From an archaeon (GTDB lineage Archaea; EX4484-52; B79-G9): 7,896 bases of DNA. Where the stretch lies: assembly GCA_013139905.1 (NCBI GenBank), contig WSZW01000124.1, positions 1-7,896 on the forward strand, given 5' to 3'. The notes below the pieces were generated by a model. That model had not been told where the DNA came from. It worked only from the letters and a program-made list of their open reading frames with translations, and ran no database searches. The stretch's first letter is position 1, and each line of letters begins with the position of its first letter. Positions 1 through 6,448 of this stretch are shown piece after piece. The translations under genes were made by a program, and so were the position numbers.

Positions 1-1
1 T

Positions 2-451
2 AAGGAACGGTTTGATGTTAGAGATAAATTAGTTAAATCTGAAACCGAACTATCAAAATAAATTTATGAAAGAGGGGTAGATGATGCTGGTTTTTCAAGA
101 ATTAGAAGCAAAGGAGACAATGCTTTATTTGGTGGAAATAATACAAGCCAAATGAAAATAAAACTAAAAATTCCACAAAATAGACCTATTGCTGATTTCT
201 TGCCGACAGTAACAATTGCAGCTAAAAATTTTGCTACAGAAATAACAAATTTTAATGTTAAAAAAGAAAATTTGCAAGGCGAACCTAAAATTACAGATGA
301 ACACATAAAAAATAATCAAAGAATTAGAAAAGTACTTTTAGATGATGATATTGTTCCAGAAAAATTACCACCCGAAGAAGATATTAAAAAAGTCGAGAGA
401 AGATTAAAAAATAATGAAACAAAATTGGCTAAAATTTCAAAGCACAGATAA
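2..451 (+). pseudogene. dinD: DinD-like DNA-damage-inducible protein D, C-terminal part, interrupted by an in-frame stop
   Basis: Frame 2 is open from the window edge to a TAA at 59-61 and then to the stop at 449-451. DinD-like sequence lies on both sides of the first stop: ERFDVRDKLVKSETELSK before it, and YERGVDDAGFSRIRSKGDNA, PIADFLPTVTIAAKNFATE, TDEHIKNNQRIRKVLL and PPEEDIKKVERRL after it. This is recognised from memory. The tail lines up with the E. coli DinD C-terminus (VGRKVRQTI, MPEELPTP, SIKQLE). DinD proteins are usually about 270-290 residues and act in the DNA-damage response; E. coli DinD is an SOS-regulated protein reported to affect RecA filaments. The N-terminal BRO-like part would lie before the window. 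The nonsense codon makes this a probable pseudogene. An ATG at 152 could start a 99-residue stub, but no ribosome-binding site precedes it. A sequencing error at 59-61 is the alternative. The tail merges into methyltransferase sequence. Confidence 0.78.
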
Positions 452-668
452 ATTTAATTATAAACCAATTGAACTTCTAAATAGGATTATAACTGCAAGC
501 ACCAACAAAAACGATGTAATTTTAGACCCGTTTAATGGCTCTGGAACAACCGGCGTTGTTGCAAAACAGCTGAATAGAAAATACATAGGTATTGAAAAAG
601 AAAAAGAATATCTTGAACTGACATTAAAAAGGATGGGCGTTGAAACGATTGTACAACATATCAACTAA
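414..668 (+). pseudogene. C-terminal fragment of a beta-class DNA methyltransferase (N6-adenine or N4-cytosine)
   Basis: The 84-codon frame contains the C-terminal signature of the N6_N4_Mtase family. YKPIELLNRII (residues 16-26) matches the usual QKPxxLLxRII segment. DPFNGSGTTG (38-47) is motif I, the S-adenosylmethionine loop. YIGIEKEKEY (57-66) carries the acidic residue expected to contact the cofactor ribose. In the beta class the catalytic DPPY motif and target-recognition domain come before motif I, and nothing of them is present. Upstream the frame is closed by a TAA at 405-407, and sequence before about 440 belongs to DinD in another frame. A full enzyme would be several times longer, so this is a remnant and cannot methylate DNA alone. 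The ATG at 414 has no ribosome-binding site. Its TAA (666-668) overlaps the stop of the convergent gene. It is probably the residue of a restriction-modification or orphan methyltransferase locus. Confidence 0.82.
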
Positions 669-1174
669 ACAGGAATACTGGTTTTGTCTTTAAAACCATC
701 GCCAAGGGTCGTTATTGTTTTCCGATAAATATCCTTAATCATTATAGGAAGAGTAGAGAATTTAACTACGCCACCAGAATTTTCACCCGCGCATAAATAC
801 ATTGATAATGATAAAATAGTGTCTGGCAAATAATGCATAATTTCATTTTTTCTTTTTCTAAACGATTCAATTTCATGTGATTTCTCCAAAAATAATTCAT
901 ATGACTCTTCATTTTTGGCTCCAATAGTCTTCATCAAATCATCTGCTTCAGTAAAACAAGACAACATTTTTTGAACATATTTAGATTCTATGGCGGTTTG
1001 TACACCAGTAGTTATTTCTTCAATGGTATATGCAGAATTAGATTGTTGATATCTCAACATTTCATTGTACAATTCAAGAATAATTATTTTTGGAATGCTA
1101 TGATTACCATTAGACATACTCGTTCTAAACATCTTCTCTATTTGTACATCACTCAATTCAGTTAAAGAAACCAT
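665..1174 (-). CDS. hypothetical protein, 169 residues, probably soluble
   Basis: I do not recognise this protein. The frame is open upstream to a TTG at 1186 and a GTG at 1183, but I chose the ATG at 1174 because a GGTG ribosome-binding site lies six bases before it and a TATA box lies about 50 bases upstream. The product has no signal peptide or membrane segment and looks largely helical. It has charged middle stretches (EKSHEIESFRKRKNEI) and a more hydrophobic C-terminal third (PDTILSLSMYLC, FSTLPIMIKDIYR). It has two cysteines and no visible catalytic motif. It sits tail to tail with the methyltransferase fragment, the stops sharing two bases (CTAA at 665-668). A full-length frame with promoter and ribosome-binding site in an otherwise decayed stretch suggests it is a live accessory gene. 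A defence-related role is possible from context only. Confidence 0.7.
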   Translation of the reverse strand: MVSLTELSDVQIEKMFRTSMSNGNHSIPKIIILELYNEMLRYQQSNSAYTIEEITTGVQTAIESKYVQKMLSCFTEADDLMKTIGAKNEESYELFLEKSHEIESFRKRKNEIMHYLPDTILSLSMYLCAGENSGGVVKFSTLPIMIKDIYRKTITTLGDGFKDKTSIPV

Positions 1175-1180
1175 ATCACA

Positions 1181-1184
1181 CACC
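1181..1184 (-). promoter_or_regulatory. GGTG ribosome-binding site fixing the start of the 169-residue gene
   Basis: On the minus strand the sequence reads GGTGTGTGATATG. GGTG complements the archaeal 16S 3' end (ending AUCACCUCC) and lies six bases before the ATG at 1174. It overlaps the alternative GTG and TTG starts, which makes those unlikely. Confidence 0.6.
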
Positions 1185-1218
1185 AATAAATCATGTTATT
1201 TTTATTTAGTGATACAAA

Positions 1219-1227
1219 TATTTATAA
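1219..1227 (-). promoter_or_regulatory. archaeal TATA box (TTATAAATA)
   Basis: Read on the minus strand this is TTATAAATA, close to the archaeal TATA consensus. A start of transcription about 25 bases downstream would fall near 1198, leaving a leader of roughly 24 bases before the ATG at 1174 that contains the GGTG site. Spacing and composition fit a promoter for the 169-residue gene. Confidence 0.6.
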
Positions 1228-1239
1228 CTATTTTGGTAA

Positions 1240-1389
1240 TTACGCCATAAAATTCACTATAAAATCGAAAGATGGACTGAAGAAAAAAAAATAAACACAA
1301 ATTCTACAACCATAGAAAACATAGTAAATGCATACGATAAAGGATGTCAAGAAGCAATAATATTAGAACGAGAAAACCAAAATGACTAA
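1240..1389 (+). pseudogene. startless 49-codon open frame, possible C-terminal gene remnant
   Basis: Between a TAA at 1237-1239 and a TAA at 1387-1389 one frame stays open and gives a coding-like peptide: IERWTEEKKINTNSTTIENI followed by VNAYDKGCQEAIILERENQ. It has no ATG, GTG or TTG start, so it cannot be an intact gene. A hairpin and T-tract follow on the same strand at 1411-1455, as would be expected after a real gene. I do not recognise a family. In DNA this AT-rich, 49 open codons could also be chance. It would fit the decayed character of the region to its left. Confidence 0.3.
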
Positions 1390-1410
1390 AAATTAAAGAA
1401 CACCTTAACG

Positions 1411-1455
1411 CTACCACCCGACAAACTATAAAGGGTAGTCTCTTTTTTCTTTTTT
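1411..1455 (+). terminator. hairpin plus T-tract, terminator-like
   Basis: CTACC (1411-1415) can pair with GGTAG (1434-1438). ACCC/GGGT is an alternative pairing inside the same segment. A T-rich run TCTTTTTTCTTTTTTAG follows at once on the plus strand, so termination would work best for plus-strand transcription although no intact plus-strand gene precedes it. On the minus strand the same hairpin lies past the end of the ABC operon and is followed by a weaker T-rich stretch (complement of 1387-1400), so bidirectional use is possible. Confidence 0.4.
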
Positions 1456-1469
1456 AGAAATACACTATT

Positions 1470-2687
1470 TCATTCCCATCTTAGAGCATCCACGGGCTTT
1501 AGTGCAGCGGCTTGTTTTGCGGGAAATGCGCCGGATGCCATGCCTACGACAAAAGAAAATAAAATTGAGCCTGCGAGTAACTCAAAGCTTAAATGCGCTT
1601 GCAAAAGATCAGTTCCAAGTGCTGCTACGGATGCTAGTTCTACAATTTTTGCAAAGCCACCGCCGATAATTACACCAATCAAACCACCAACGGCACCAAG
1701 TGTTCCGGCTTCAATTACAAAAAGAGATAATATGTTGGAATTTTTCGCGCCAATGGCTTTCATTATGCCTATGTCATAGGTTCGCTCAAGGACTGATGTA
1801 TACATCGTATTCATTATACCAATACCACCAACTACGATTGAAATTGATGCAACGCCAATTAAAAACCATTGCACTATGCTAAAAATTGTTCCGAAACTTT
1901 CCTGTAATTGTTCGGTTGTCTGAACATTAAAATCTTCTTCACCTTCTTTTAAATCGCGGGATTTTCTAAGCGCCTCTGTAATATCATCTGCAACTTCACT
2001 TACAACAAATCCGGGTTTTGTTTGAAGAAATAATACATCATACTTATCTTCTATATCAAAAACATCTCTTGCGCGATTAATGTTAATGTAGACGGATTGA
2101 TCGTCCTGCTCATTTCCGATTGGCTTTAGAACACCTATAACTTTAAAATCAATATCATTTATTGTTATTTTACTTCCAAGAACAACTCCTTTTTCAAAAA
2201 GCTTGTTGTCTTTTGCAACGGATGAACCAACTACTATGACATTCCCGTCCCCTGATTTTAAATCTCTGCCAAAATCAATCTCAAAATTCTGCATACTTTC
2301 AAATACTCTTTTTGAATTTGAATCTAGGGGTAATCCTATTACGAAGGTATATGTTGAATCATCTTTATATTCCACTCTTGGCGATAAATAAATCATTCCG
2401 GCAACATATAATACGCCTTTTGTTCTTGTTATAACATCATGATCTTTTTGAGTAAGCGGAATTGCCGACATACCCGCACTAAAAATACTACTTCCGGGCA
2501 TAACTGTTATTTTGTCAGTACCCATTTCTTCAAACTGACTGGTAATCGCATTTTCCAACCCTTGTCCTAGTGATATTATGGATACAACTGCGGCTATACC
2601 TATTACTATTCCTATCATTGTAAGCCAGGTTCTTGTTTTTCTGTGCTTTAGGTTCTTAAATGCGTATGAAAAATAATCTGTAATCAT
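1470..2687 (-). CDS. ABC transporter permease, MacB/FtsX type (permease B)
   Basis: This 405-residue protein has the full layout of a type VII ABC permease. A short cytoplasmic N-terminus with KHRKTRTWLT leads into membrane helix 1 (about 21-42). A large extracellular MacB_PCD-type domain covers about 45-265. Helix 2 is about 268-292. The cytoplasmic segment ERTYDIGIMKAIGAK (301-315) should contact the ATPase. Helix 3 is about 318-346 and helix 4 about 368-390, followed by the conserved tail KPVDALRW. The family (MacB, LolC/E, FtsX) couples ATP hydrolysis to movement of the extracellular domain, exporting or extracting substrates or signalling across the membrane, not importing solutes. It is clearly homologous to permease A: over residues 11-64 I count 34 identities in 54. 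The ATG at 2687 follows the TAA of permease A with no gap, and AGGAG lies ten bases before it inside the upstream gene, so translational coupling is likely. Its substrate is unknown. Confidence 0.92.
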   Translation of the reverse strand: MITDYFSYAFKNLKHRKTRTWLTMIGIVIGIAAVVSIISLGQGLENAITSQFEEMGTDKITVMPGSSIFSAGMSAIPLTQKDHDVITRTKGVLYVAGMIYLSPRVEYKDDSTYTFVIGLPLDSNSKRVFESMQNFEIDFGRDLKSGDGNVIVVGSSVAKDNKLFEKGVVLGSKITINDIDFKVIGVLKPIGNEQDDQSVYININRARDVFDIEDKYDVLFLQTKPGFVVSEVADDITEALRKSRDLKEGEEDFNVQTTEQLQESFGTIFSIVQWFLIGVASISIVVGGIGIMNTMYTSVLERTYDIGIMKAIGAKNSNILSLFVIEAGTLGAVGGLIGVIIGGGFAKIVELASVAALGTDLLQAHLSFELLAGSILFSFVVGMASGAFPAKQAAALKPVDALRWE

Positions 2688-3902
2688 TTATAACATGCTC
2701 CTTAATGCATCTACCGGATTCATTTTTGCCGCACTTTTTGCGGGAAGAACTCCGGAAATTATGCCCACAACCATTGAAAAAATAAGGGCGCCTGCCACTA
2801 ATTCATAACCAAAATATGCTTTTAATACGGTAACGCCTGCGGATACAGCTAGAATTTCTACGGCTTTACTTACGGATAAACCTATTGCAATTCCTAATAT
2901 TCCACCGAAAAACCCGAGCATCGCGGATTCCATTAAAAATATTGAAATTATGTCGTTGTTTGTTGCACCGACGGCTTTCATGATACCTATTTCTCGTGTT
3001 CGCTCCACAACGGATGTATACATTGTATTTGTTATGCCGATACCGCCCACGACAAGAGATATTGCGGCAATTCCTACAAGTACGACCTGAACTATTAAGA
3101 GTATGTTATTAAATCCTTCTATCATTTGTTGTGCTGTTGCAACTACGAAGTCTTCTTCGCCTTCTTTTACATTGTGGTCTTTTCGTAATGCCGATTTCAC
3201 ATCTTCGGCCACAATTGTTGGATCCATACCGGATTTTACTCTTGCAAATATCATTGAAACTTCTTTGGTTTCTTTTAAATTAAATAATTCTTGTGCTTGC
3301 GAGGTTGTGATTCTAATCATGTTATCATGCATTGGGCTTCCGCTTTTTTTCTGTATGCCTATGACTTTGAAATCTTTGTTTTCAACAGTTATTTTTTCGC
3401 CTAAACGAATTTTACGGTCAAATTTTTCGTTTGCTGTATTGTAACCTAAAATTGCCACATTGTTATCTATTGATTTAAACTGCCGGCCTTCTTCTACTAA
3501 GAAAAAATCAACTTTTTCTATGAAACGTCTTGTCTCTTCGTCGGGTTCTATGCCAAAAATTGAAAGACTTACGGTTTCTTCTTTATATTTTACGCGCCCG
3601 GTTTTTATTATTGCCCCTGTTGCAAAATCCACGGTTTTTACGCGATTTACTACATCAATATCGCTTTGATATAATTTTTCAGATACATACATACCACCAA
3701 AACCGCCAGCGGGCTGAATTGTAATTCTATCTGCGCCTGCTTTTGAGAATTCTTCATTTATTGCATTTTGCATGCCCTGGCCTAGAGAAATTAATGCTGC
3801 AACTGCCGCAATGCCTATAAATATGCCTATTAGGGTTAGCCAGGTTCTTAATTTTCTGTGGCGGATATTTTTTAATGCATATTTTGCATATTCTAATCTC
3901 AT
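2688..3902 (-). CDS. ABC transporter permease, MacB/FtsX type (permease A)
   Basis: This 404-residue protein is built like permease B. RHRKLRTWLT precedes helix 1 (about 21-42). An extracellular domain spans about 45-265, with a glycine-rich stretch PAGGFGGMY at 64-72. Helix 2 is about 267-291. ERTREIGIMKAVGAT (300-314) is the expected ATPase-contacting segment, and helices 3 and 4 are about 318-346 and 367-388, with NPVDALR near the end. Both permeases carry the motif KEGEEDF just before helix 2. The ATG at 3902 is preceded by GTGAT six bases upstream, which can pair with the archaeal 16S 3' end. The gene lies 27 bases after the Ig-like protein gene. Because both permeases are full length but differ through the extracellular domain, a heterodimer resembling LolC-LolE is more likely than two homodimers; this is inference. 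Confidence 0.92.
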   Translation of the reverse strand: MRLEYAKYALKNIRHRKLRTWLTLIGIFIGIAAVAALISLGQGMQNAINEEFSKAGADRITIQPAGGFGGMYVSEKLYQSDIDVVNRVKTVDFATGAIIKTGRVKYKEETVSLSIFGIEPDEETRRFIEKVDFFLVEEGRQFKSIDNNVAILGYNTANEKFDRKIRLGEKITVENKDFKVIGIQKKSGSPMHDNMIRITTSQAQELFNLKETKEVSMIFARVKSGMDPTIVAEDVKSALRKDHNVKEGEEDFVVATAQQMIEGFNNILLIVQVVLVGIAAISLVVGGIGITNTMYTSVVERTREIGIMKAVGATNNDIISIFLMESAMLGFFGGILGIAIGLSVSKAVEILAVSAGVTVLKAYFGYELVAGALIFSMVVGIISGVLPAKSAAKMNPVDALRSML

Positions 3903-3929
3903 AGGATAATCACGACAGCTACGGTGTTA

Positions 3930-5153
3930 TTAATTATTTTTATTTTTTCTTTTTTTGTTCCATCGGTATATTAGAAAACCTACAACCAGAACTACGATAA
4001 TTGTGGTTGTGCTACTGCTGCCACTGGCGATTAAACCTAGATTTTTTGCTTCGTCTACACTGTAAACTCTCATTTTAAGATCGTGTGTTTTTTCAAATGC
4101 TTTGTTATTTGCGCTCATGTAGGAAACTGTTGTTGGAACAATAAGTTCTCCTGAAAATTCAGACATAACGTGTAGTTTAAAAGTTGCGCTGTCAAAATCA
4201 TCGGAATCAATGTTTCCAATGTATACTTCATCGTTTGACAGAAGCTCGAAATTACCGTTTGGATTTACTTTTACGGTTACGTATTTTATGTCAACCAGAC
4301 CTTTGTTGATTATATTTGCTCTAACATCACCAGTACTTCCGCTTAAAAAAGTTGTTTCCGGTTCTATGTTTGTAAGTATTTGTGGTGTTCCGCCAACGAT
4401 TAAACTTATGATTTCGGTTGAAGTGTATTCGGTTCCTACTAGGTCTTTAAATGTTATTGTAACCGGTACTTTGTAAACTCCGCTTACAGCTTCAGGGGTT
4501 GCTATTACGTTGTATATAATTGTGTTTGATTGACCACCATTCATAGTTTTTATATTCTTTAATGTGGATGTTTCTATTGGTGCGAATGGGGTGAGTGTAC
4601 TTGTTAAATCTAGTTTTACAGTTATATCTTTCAGGGTTGAATCTGCAAGATTTTTGATAACAAGTGTTACTGCGCCAACTTCGCCCGGTAAAAATTCATT
4701 TGGGGTGGTTTTTATTGAATTTATTCCTATTTGAGCATCAGATGTTCTTACTTCAATTTCGAAACTTTTTGATACGATTATGCTTGTTTTTGGATTTGCA
4801 CTGTAAGTAACATCAATATCACTCATACCTTCAATTGCGTTATCAGCAACACGGATACGGTATTTTATTGTGGTTGAATCAAGAGGATTTAGGATTCCAA
4901 TTTCAGTTATTGGATTATCGTCTGTTGAAAATGGGAAATTTGGAACTAATGTTAAAACTGCGTTTGTAGCCACCGTGCCTCCGGTGTTGTCTACCTTAAA
5001 CCATACATCAAAATATTGTCCCGGCTCTGTTGGAGTTGGCTCATACCGTAAAACTGATACGTCTAATGTTGCTGAAGTTGCTGCATTTGCATTTGCAAAT
5101 GGTAAAAGCAATACTGCTAATAAAAATATTCCTAAAAAATTTCCTGTTTTCAT
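3930..5153 (-). CDS. membrane-anchored extracellular protein with Ig-like repeats (COG1361-like)
   Basis: This 407-residue protein starts with a signal peptide: MKTGNFLGIFLLAVLLLPFA, then a probable cleavage site after ANANA near residue 24. The body is beta-rich and falls into about three repeats (27-136, 140-255, 258-365), each with features of CARDB/NEW3-type Ig-like domains: EPGQYFDVWFKVDNTGGT (43-60), LPGEVGAVTLVIKNLADSTL (155-174), and SGSTGDVRANIINKGLVDIK (271-290). A single helix at about 383-396 followed by RWNKKRKNKNN anchors the C-terminus, leaving the basic tail in the cytoplasm. This plan matches archaeal COG1361 'S-layer domain' proteins, which often neighbour ABC exporters. It probably works outside the membrane with the two permeases as a binding or scaffold subunit, but no ligand can be read. 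There are no cysteines. The ATG lies three bases after the ATPase stop, with GGAG about a dozen bases upstream. Confidence 0.85.
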   Translation of the reverse strand: MKTGNFLGIFLLAVLLLPFANANAATSATLDVSVLRYEPTPTEPGQYFDVWFKVDNTGGTVATNAVLTLVPNFPFSTDDNPITEIGILNPLDSTTIKYRIRVADNAIEGMSDIDVTYSANPKTSIIVSKSFEIEVRTSDAQIGINSIKTTPNEFLPGEVGAVTLVIKNLADSTLKDITVKLDLTSTLTPFAPIETSTLKNIKTMNGGQSNTIIYNVIATPEAVSGVYKVPVTITFKDLVGTEYTSTEIISLIVGGTPQILTNIEPETTFLSGSTGDVRANIINKGLVDIKYVTVKVNPNGNFELLSNDEVYIGNIDSDDFDSATFKLHVMSEFSGELIVPTTVSYMSANNKAFEKTHDLKMRVYSVDEAKNLGLIASGSSSTTTIIVVLVVGFLIYRWNKKRKNKNN

Positions 5154-5156
5154 AAT

Positions 5157-5855
5157 TCATACACTCTCCTTATGGTTGGATGAAATCATCCCGTCTTTTA
5201 TTAATACGACCCGTTGTGCGAATTTTGCAACGTTCGGATCATGTGTGACCATTATTATTGTTTTTCCTTCATCATGAAGGCGATTTAGTGTTTCTATTAC
5301 TTCTTTTCCGGTTTTTGTGTCAAGGTTTCCTGTTGGCTCATCTGCAAGAATTACTTCAGGATCATTTGCCAAAGATCTCGCGATTGCGACTCTTTGCTGC
5401 TGTCCGCCTGAAAGTTCGCTTGGTTTATGGTTTGCGCGTTCTTCAAGACCTACTAAACTTAAAAGTTCTATTGCTCTTTTATTTCTTTTTTCAACATCTA
5501 CGTTTTGAAACATCATAGGAATTGTGATATTTTCTAGTGCGGTTAGGGTTGATAGCAGATTAAATTTTTGAAATACGAAACCTATTTTTCTGCCTCTTAC
5601 TTGCGCTAAATCGCTTTCAGTCATTTTTGAAATGTCTTTGCTATCTAAAAATATGTTACCTATTGTCGGTACATCTAGGCATCCGACCATATTCATCAGG
5701 GTTGATTTTCCGGAACCTGACGGACCCATGATTGCGATAAATTCGCCGCGATTTACTATCATTGAAACTCCGTTTAAAGCAGGGACTTCTACATTGCCCA
5801 TTTTGTATATTTTTTTTACGTTTTTTAATTCGATTATCGGTTTTTTGTTATTCAT
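5157..5855 (-). CDS. ABC transporter ATP-binding protein, MacB/LolD family
   Basis: This 232-residue cytoplasmic ATPase has every nucleotide-binding motif: Walker A GPSGSGKST (44-52), Q-loop glutamine in VFQKFNL (about 96), signature LSGGQQQRVAIAR (148-160), Walker B VILADEP with catalytic glutamate (168-174), D-loop GNLD (176-179) and the switch histidine in VTHD (203-206). The phrases MNMVGCLDVPTIG and FNLLSTLTALENI are typical of the MacB/LolD/FtsE branch. Length is normal for a stand-alone subunit; bacterial MacB fuses this domain to its permease, while here it is separate. It should dimerise and drive the two permeases encoded downstream. GGTG lies five bases before the ATG at 5855. The gene follows the regulator by 23 bases and ends three bases before the Ig-like protein gene. 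Assignment to the family is secure; the transported substrate is not known. Confidence 0.96.
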   Translation of the reverse strand: MNNKKPIIELKNVKKIYKMGNVEVPALNGVSMIVNRGEFIAIMGPSGSGKSTLMNMVGCLDVPTIGNIFLDSKDISKMTESDLAQVRGRKIGFVFQKFNLLSTLTALENITIPMMFQNVDVEKRNKRAIELLSLVGLEERANHKPSELSGGQQQRVAIARSLANDPEVILADEPTGNLDTKTGKEVIETLNRLHDEGKTIIMVTHDPNVAKFAQRVVLIKDGMISSNHKESV

Positions 5856-5879
5856 AAAAACACCATTATATCTTTGTTT

Positions 5880-6356
5880 TTAAGATTTATAGCTATTTTG
5901 TTCTTTTTTAATCATACTAATTGTATTTTTGTTTATTTTTTCGTAAGCTTTAATTTGTCTTAAGTAATCTTTTATTATTTTTAGTTCTTCTTTTGATTCT
6001 TCTTTTTCGAACTTTTTAATTATTCCCGGGAGTTTTTTTATTGTAGGTAAAATTATTTTTTCCTGTTGTTTTATTAAAAATTCCAGAAACATTTTTAAGG
6101 TGTCTTTTTCCATGAAAAAATATGCTTTTTTTGAATGCGGTTTTTTAAGGCGTTTTACCATTTCTAATTGTTCTAAATATTTCATTGCTGTGCTAATACC
6201 GGATAAACTGTATTTTGATTTGATTGATAATTCTTCTAGTGATAGTTCTTTTGGCTCTAAGTATAAAATTGCCATTATTTTTGATGAAATGTCGTCAAGG
6301 CCATGAATTTTACTGCATCCGACCATGTGTTCTATCAATTCTTCTTTTGCTTTCAT
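5880..6356 (-). CDS. winged-helix transcriptional regulator, GbsR/MarR-like
   Basis: This 158-residue protein begins with a helix (MKAKEELIEHMVGCSKIHGL), followed by a winged helix-turn-helix at about 22-83. The segment DDISSKIMAILYLEPKELSL leads into EELSIKSKYSLSGISTAMKY, where LSGISTAMKYLEQLEMVKR (51-69) is the probable recognition helix, and KKPHSKKAYFFME forms the wing. The C-terminal half (85-150) is a long, lysine-rich, probably coiled helical region suited to dimerisation. The layout resembles GbsR-type regulators of the MarR superfamily (COG1510); a TrmB-like assignment is the main alternative. No ligand-binding domain is visible, so it may sense a small molecule at the dimer interface. 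As first gene of the operon it probably controls its own promoter and the transporter. The ATG at 6356 is the only ATG available; upstream the frame stays open without a start. No clear ribosome-binding site is seen. Confidence 0.83.
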   Translation of the reverse strand: MKAKEELIEHMVGCSKIHGLDDISSKIMAILYLEPKELSLEELSIKSKYSLSGISTAMKYLEQLEMVKRLKKPHSKKAYFFMEKDTLKMFLEFLIKQQEKIILPTIKKLPGIIKKFEKEESKEELKIIKDYLRQIKAYEKINKNTISMIKKEQNSYKS

Positions 6357-6381
6357 TGAACCAACTTTTGTAACTTTCAGT

Positions 6382-6411
6382 ATTTTGTGAATGTTAGGAA
6401 TATTGTGGATG
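6382..6411 (-). repeat. imperfect direct repeat TTGTGAATG / TTGTGGATG, possible operator
   Basis: On the plus strand TTGTGAATG (6385-6393) and TTGTGGATG (6403-6411) differ at one base and begin 18 bases apart, with partial similarity a few bases further upstream. They lie between the operon's TATA box and the regulator start, where a bound repressor could block transcription. The link to the regulator is inferred from position only. Confidence 0.3.
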
Positions 6412-6415
6412 ATTG

Positions 6416-6424
6416 CATATAAAT
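6416..6424 (-). promoter_or_regulatory. archaeal TATA box for the ABC operon
   Basis: On the minus strand this reads ATTTATATG, preceded by the purine-rich AGAAAC, which fits a TFB recognition element. Transcription would start about 25 bases downstream near 6390, giving a leader of about 35 bases before the regulator ATG at 6356. It is the best promoter candidate upstream of the operon. Confidence 0.5.
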
Positions 6425-6448
6425 GTTTCTATTAGTTTTTTTAAAGAT

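Larger units (their letters stand above)
1470..6356 (-). other. five-gene operon: regulator, ABC ATPase, Ig-like surface protein, two permeases
   Basis: All five genes run on the minus strand in the order regulator (5880-6356), ATPase (5157-5855), anchored ectodomain protein (3930-5153), permease A (2688-3902), permease B (1470-2687). Gaps are 23, 3, 27 and 0 bases, and no promoter-like gap separates them, so one transcript from the region near 6416-6424 is likely. The set contains everything needed for a type VII (MacB/LolCDE-like) ABC assembly except a MacA-type membrane-fusion protein. The Ig-like protein may take the place of an extracellular partner; this is inference. Confidence 0.75.

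Noticed and set aside
971..1165. 64-codon plus-strand open frame opposite the 169-residue gene
   Set aside because: It has no ribosome-binding site or family match, and the opposite strand carries a longer frame with a promoter and ribosome-binding site.
1..1469. Insertion sequence or CRISPR remnant explaining the decayed region
   Set aside because: I found no transposase-like frame, terminal inverted repeats, target duplications or regularly spaced repeats.
3103..3444. 113-codon plus-strand open frame opposite permease A
   Set aside because: It is a shadow of the permease coding sequence, with a composition typical of antisense frames (rich in Ser, Phe, Ile) and no family match.
4870..5277. 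135-codon plus-strand open frame opposite the Ig-like protein and ATPase genes
   Set aside because: It lies antisense to two genes with clear signal peptide and ABC motifs, has no ribosome-binding site, and its translation shows no recognisable domain.
5258..5518. 86-codon plus-strand open frame opposite the ATPase gene
   Set aside because: It is antisense to the signature and Walker B region; its leucine-rich translation is an artefact of the opposite frame.
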